A DNA stretch of 22,188 nt from Nemertoderma westbladi (taxonomy: Eukaryota > Xenacoelomorpha > Nemertodermatida > Nemertodermatidae). A program made the translations under genes and the position numbers. Positions 18,918 to 22,188 of this stretch are shown in pieces. Position 1 is the stretch's first letter. Each line of letters starts with the position of its first letter. The notes under the pieces are model-generated. The model ran no database searches and had not been told where the DNA came from. It saw only the letters and a program-made list of their open reading frames with translations. The stretch covers positions 1-22,188 of the forward strand of contig JAUCBJ010001296.1 in assembly GCA_032718475.1 (NCBI GenBank), written 5' to 3'.

Positions 18918-19749
18918 GGGACAGTGGACACAAATTTCGTCATTCATCGTATACTACATACTTCGTACACTCGTACACTAGTTTCGATTCATAACAGAGT
19001 CCATCGGTGCTATGGCAAAAACATTTGTACAGAAGGATCATTTTAATTAATACCATTTAATTAATGTTCATTTAACTATAATTTTCCTTCGCGGCCAGTA
19101 AGTCACTTACAGAAACTTGAGAAAAGATACAAGCAGATTTTTAAACAAATTCCTTCATTTACAATAAACAACTTTCATTTCATATTATTTCAATTTTCGA
19201 ACAAAACTATATTCTCAGTGATGTAATCTAGCACTTTATTTTACAACAGTTCGTAACGAAAATATCCTCGATGCGCACAAAACACTGCAAAGAAACAAGT
19301 TGCCAGTTTATTCGTCGTGTTTTCGAGACGTTATTAACTAAATATATGCAAATAATCTGGCGTACATTGATTGGTCTTACTACTACTGTATTATAATGAA
19401 ATAACATAAATATATTATTATTCTTATGTGGTATTATTCCTACTACTAAATATATCGCATTGGCCCCCGTGTATGACGTCTCTAAAGGATTTAAATTGTA
19501 ACAATTACTGCAGTAATACACCACACACCATGTCCTGTAATATAATGTCGTTATTCAGGTACGAGGCCCCATCCCCAAATTGTTCTACAATTTTTAAGGA
19601 GATTGCATGAAAGTTGAAAAAGATGTTTCGCACAACTCCACCTGGGTGGGAGAGTCAGATTTACTCTCATTTTTTTTTTTACTTACAAGCGATTGAAAAA
19701 GGTCTCTCTGTTGATATTACACCAGTTACACCGCAGTTATTTTTCTACC
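18918..19749. other. Gene-free AT-rich stretch
   Basis: Several chance ORFs of 60-98 codons without recognisable features. A small inverted repeat, GAGAGT (19650-19655) against ACTCTC (19663-19668), is seen. It may be intron or 3' flank of the ORF at 19750-19986. Confidence 0.4.
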
Positions 19750-19986
19750 TTATAGGGTTTCGATGATACCAATGGAAAGCTGTCCATGCATGGATTCCAC
19801 AATCTGAATTTCGTCGTAAAATAGCTGAGACATGGCCGGCAGTTCGATCAGTTGCATGGTTTTGCATCTCCGCGAGGCTATTTTATTCAATTTAATAAAT
19901 ACACCATATTCTGGAACATTGTATTTATCCCATACGTAGCTAGGCAACAATGCAATGCCTCTTAAATCATACTCGCATGTAGCCAT
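19750..19986 (-). CDS. Unrecognised 78-residue ORF, possible first exon
   Basis: Begins CAAAATGGCT (A at -3, G at +4, a good Kozak match) with MATCEYDLRGIALLP and ends IIETL-stop. It contains mixed hydrophobic and charged segments (YVWDKYNVPEYGVFIKLNK) and no obvious signal peptide, membrane span or low-complexity bias. A TATA box lies upstream at 20047-20056. The ORF could be a complete small protein or a first exon: possible donor sites are a GGTATC near its 3' end and a GTAAGT farther downstream in the minus direction. I recognise no family. The coding-like composition in an AT-rich setting plus the promoter context is the whole case for it. Confidence 0.45.
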   Translation of the reverse strand: MATCEYDLRGIALLPSYVWDKYNVPEYGVFIKLNKIASRRCKTMQLIELPAMSQLFYDEIQIVESMHGQLSIGIIETL

Positions 19987-20046
19987 TTTGCAGTGTAACT
20001 GGAACTACAACTGCAGTGTAACTCGTGCAATATCGGCGGAGTCACC

Positions 20047-20056
20047 CCTTTTTATA
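20047..20056 (-). promoter_or_regulatory. TATA box upstream of the 19750-19986 ORF
   Basis: TATAAAAAGG on the minus strand, followed by GGTGACTCCGCCG. A start site about 30 bases on would fall near 20026, leaving a 5' leader of about 40 bases. That leader holds a 12-bp direct repeat (TGCAGTGTAACT in + sense) at 19989-20000 and 20012-20023. Confidence 0.45.
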
Positions 20057-20579
20057 CGCTTGTAGCTAAAAAATAAGAGTAAAATAAAAATTCTGCGTGA
20101 AACTATGTATCTAGGTCCAGGTACCTCAATAACGACACTGTATTCCAGGACATGGTGCATAGTACTGTAGTGCTTGTAAATAATTAAAACACATCTATCA
20201 ATTTTATTATTATTATTTGTATTATTTATTTCAGCTGTTTTAAATTTACTATCATTATTGTAGAGTTATTTTGGTCTACCGTCAGTTTTCTTTGTTGTGT
20301 AATATTACAAATATTCAGTTTTAATGCAGTTTTAAGTCACTTATGGAAATTTTTAAAAAAGTGATGTTGTTATTAGCTTTTGCGGCAATAAATAATTATG
20401 ATTTTGTTGACCTTATAGATTTTGATCCTTTAGGATACCCGTGTTGTGAAGGGAAGGCGCTTATATTAAAACAAACAATATTATATCGGCTATAGCGTAT
20501 ATGATAGTTGATTCAAACATCATGTGTCATTCCATATGAGGGGTTGTTCCATTGATCGCCACTATCTTTAAACTGTGAG
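20057..20579. other. 3' flank of the receptor exon, upstream of the TATA box
   Basis: AT-rich. For the minus-strand receptor gene, candidate poly(A) signals (TTTATT in + sense) occur at about 20203 and 20226. No ORF seen. Confidence 0.4.
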
Positions 20580-20834
20580 TCAACGTGTGCTCAGATCGTC
20601 CACATAAATAACTCCATACATAATAACATAGAATATTATGGCTATTATGTATGTCAGAGGAAAGAATATGCGCGATAGGCAATCCATACGTTCCACGTTC
20701 ACGGGTTTCGCTCGTTTTGGGGATCTCAACAATGATCCATTTTCTTCCTTGTTAGCGTTGCTGTTTCTCTTGCTGGACCGGTTGTACAGCTGGTTCTCTC
20801 CATCACCCACCACGCAATTTTTGTCGCGGAGTTC
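20580..20834 (-). CDS. Cys-loop ligand-gated ion channel, last coding exon (M4 helix)
   Basis: 84 codons plus stop. The exon starts after a 3' splice site read on the minus strand as ATCTATCCAG (AG at 20835-20836); the in-frame codons upstream are intron. It encodes the end of the cytoplasmic M3-M4 loop, rich in Asn, Arg and Lys (RSPKRAKPVNVERMD). The fourth transmembrane helix follows (CLSRIFFPLTYIIAIIFYV...), then a short extracellular tail VDDLSTR. The 'xxxD..SRI.FP' signature just before and in the helix is typical of GABA, glycine and glutamate-gated chloride channel M4 segments. The helix lacks the usual 'FNxxYW' core, so it is a divergent member. The ligand cannot be deduced. The upstream exons are beyond the window or hidden in the adjacent stretch. 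Confidence 0.8.
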   Translation of the reverse strand, partial: ELRDKNCVVGDGENQLYNRSSKRNSNANKEENGSLLRSPKRAKPVNVERMDCLSRIFFPLTYIIAIIFYVIMYGVIYVDDLSTR

Positions 20835-20867
20835 CTGGATAGATAATGTTATAAGTATATAAAGCAA

Positions 20868-21425
20868 ATAAAAATAAATGAAATTGTTTACCCAATCCTC
20901 ATTCTTAATATCTTAGTTTAATTAATTTACCTTTACTTTAATTTATATAGTCATTGGGGGTAAAAAAAACAATTTTCCTTTTTTTGTCAATAAAATTGTT
21001 AATATTCCATGGATATCAATAAATTTGGTATTGTTTGAAAGCTAATCAAATATGTAATTTAATTATCATCAAACATCATCACCAAACATATATTTAAAGA
21101 AATTGTGGTCAAAAAAGTGATGTTTTTTTTTACCCCAAAATGGGGTAAAAAAAACAAGGGTGGGTAATAAAAAAACGTAGTTTCAAGTTGGAATCATCGC
21201 AGTACAATTTATTATATTGTACAGTAGTACTTATAATTGATTTAAATTTATAATATCATTATATTATTAAGTATATATGATTGGTAGATATGATTAGTAC
21301 ATTATATGATTAGTATTTATTTTGGAGTATTTATTTTGGATTAACAAAGTTGATGTTGCCGCATAGATTCATACTTCAGACGCACAATTGTTAGCAGTTT
21401 CAAATCAAACCGGAATATTTCTCCT
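20868..21425. other. AT-rich gene-free stretch, probably intron
   Basis: Lies directly upstream (minus sense) of the receptor exon. It holds the inverted-repeat element at 20956-21155 and no recognised exon. Confidence 0.4.
20956..21155. repeat. Small inverted-repeat element and perfect hairpin
   Basis: GGGGGTAAAAAAAACA at 20956-20971 is inverted as TGTTTTTTTTTACCCC at 21121-21136, giving a roughly 180-bp element with terminal inverted repeats. The right end also forms a hairpin with the following bases: TTTTTTTTACCCC (21124-21136), loop AAAAT, GGGGTAAAAAAAA (21142-21154). No clear target duplication is seen. Confidence 0.5.
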
Positions 21426-22188
21426 TTAAGTTTTTTGCCTGTCATCGGACCAAAAATATACATAGTTGGAGTTTACAATGCTAATGTCACCGGTTAGTAT
21501 TTCAAACTCATCATCACCTTTGTATGTATAAAACTGGAATTCAATCTGATCTACCAATGACTCACAATCATTGCTAAAGAGTTTCAATGGAGTCAAAATG
21601 ATTTATCATAGGCTACTATAAAACTAGTTATTTTCTTAACAAGCGCTTTCTTTGCTAGATCTTTCTTTGCAACCTTGCGTCTCTCAGCTATTTTTTTAAC
21701 TAGTGTTTTCTATGCTAAATTTTGATTTCTTTTCTTCTTTTCTTAAGTTATTCTTTTCATTTTCCTTTTTATTTTCGCTTTCTTTTTCGATTTGTTTAAA
21801 AACGTCGTCCTGTGTAATGACACTTGCTTTCATTTGAATTCGTTTGCCTTTCTGTTTAGGCTTAGGTTTATTTTTTCGAAAGTTTTCTAGAAATAACTCA
21901 GCAAAAGATTTCTTTGACAGTTCAGAAGTGACTGATGTCAGTGTTGACCTTCCTGAAGTCGGAAAAAATTCGTTCGAAACCATAATCCATGGACCAGATT
22001 CAGTAGGTGTCGTAGATGTGGATGGCTCTGCAGGTATTGTAAACGGTACCCAAGCCCAACGGGTAGAAGTGCCTGAACTGCTGGTATTCACAGTTGGTGG
22101 TGAATGGAACGTAGTGTCTGAACTGTTATTAACAGTTGGTGGTGAATGGAACGTAGTGTCTGAACTGTTATTAACAGTTGGTGGTGAA
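21426..22188 (-). pseudogene. Partial open frame with 14-residue repeats and Lys/Glu-rich tail (possible transposase C terminus)
   Basis: A minus-strand frame is open from the window edge (22188) to a TAA at 21696; its apparent start at 22091 is a GTG inside the frame, so the true N terminus is outside. It begins with copies of a 14-residue repeat (SPPTVNNSSDTTFH). A Ser/Thr/Pro segment (PAEPSTSTTPTESGP) and a basic segment (KPKPKQKGKRIQ) follow, then a Lys/Glu-rich stretch. After the stop, the next frame continues similarly charged (KKIAERRKVAKKDLAKKALV), suggesting a frameshift. A third open piece (about 21428-21604) reads KGDDEFEILTGDISIVNSN. This resembles the variable tail of pogo/Tigger-like DDE transposases, but no catalytic domain is in view; a host disordered protein is equally possible. 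Confidence 0.35.
22091..22188. repeat. 42-bp tandem repeat running off the window
   Basis: CAGTTGGTGGTGAATGGAAC blocks start at 22091, 22133 and 22175 (period 42 bp, near-identical). In frame on the minus strand they encode the 14-residue repeat. Confidence 0.93.

Noticed and set aside
19228-19524. 98-codon minus-strand ORF
   Set aside because: Low-complexity, AT-driven composition and no domain; no splice or promoter context as good as that of 19750-19986.

Overview
The window looks like nuclear DNA from an invertebrate animal. It has intron-split genes of animal-only families (a secretory-pathway FAM20 kinase and a Cys-loop receptor), AT-rich non-coding DNA, and a heavy load of degraded transposable elements. 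I cannot name the phylum. There is no bacterial-style operon, rRNA, intact tRNA or CRISPR array.

Host genes are sparse. The left edge (50-771, +) is the last coding exon of a FAM20A/C-type kinase. Near the right, 20580-20834 (-) is the last coding exon of an anion-type Cys-loop ligand-gated channel, with its M4 helix. Between them, 19750-19986 (-) is an unrecognised 78-residue ORF with a good Kozak context and a TATA box about 70 bases upstream; it may be a first exon or a small gene. At the right edge (about 21426-22188, -) an open frame with 14-residue repeats and a Lys/Glu-rich tail runs off the window. It could be a decaying transposase tail.

Most of the rest is mobile or repetitive DNA. 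From 997 to 6969 lie non-autonomous DNA elements flanked by TTAA (piggyBac-like): one of 746 bp (997-1742), and a second family with a full copy (2919-4306), an inverted, end-truncated copy (5482-6969) and an older diverged copy (2627-2918) into whose TTAA the full copy inserted. Both families carry a pure poly-G tract just inside the termini. The second family also has five tandem units of about 163 bp, each centred on a palindrome close to GGTGCTAGCACC. A third repeat family, also starting TTAA plus a G run, is at 4770-5170 and inverted at 12935-13394.

From 6970 to 12930 there is promoter-like DNA, short tandem repeats, a reverse-transcriptase relic (8886-9180), GAACTGAAACT-type arrays and an 81-bp minisatellite (10395-11335) leading into a Ser/Thr/Pro-rich open frame of unknown function. 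From 13815 to 17541 (-) lies a GC-rich, nearly full-length but frameshifted retroelement: Cys-rich N terminus, reverse transcriptase, then a Cys/His motif and a putative restriction-like nuclease. A 24-bp minisatellite splits its RT domain between the TQGDP and YADD motifs. A second 24-bp minisatellite (18168-18434) and an internally deleted LINE relic (18470-18892) follow. Eight long poly-G/poly-C tracts (13-25 bases) punctuate the window, most of them at element ends or junctions.
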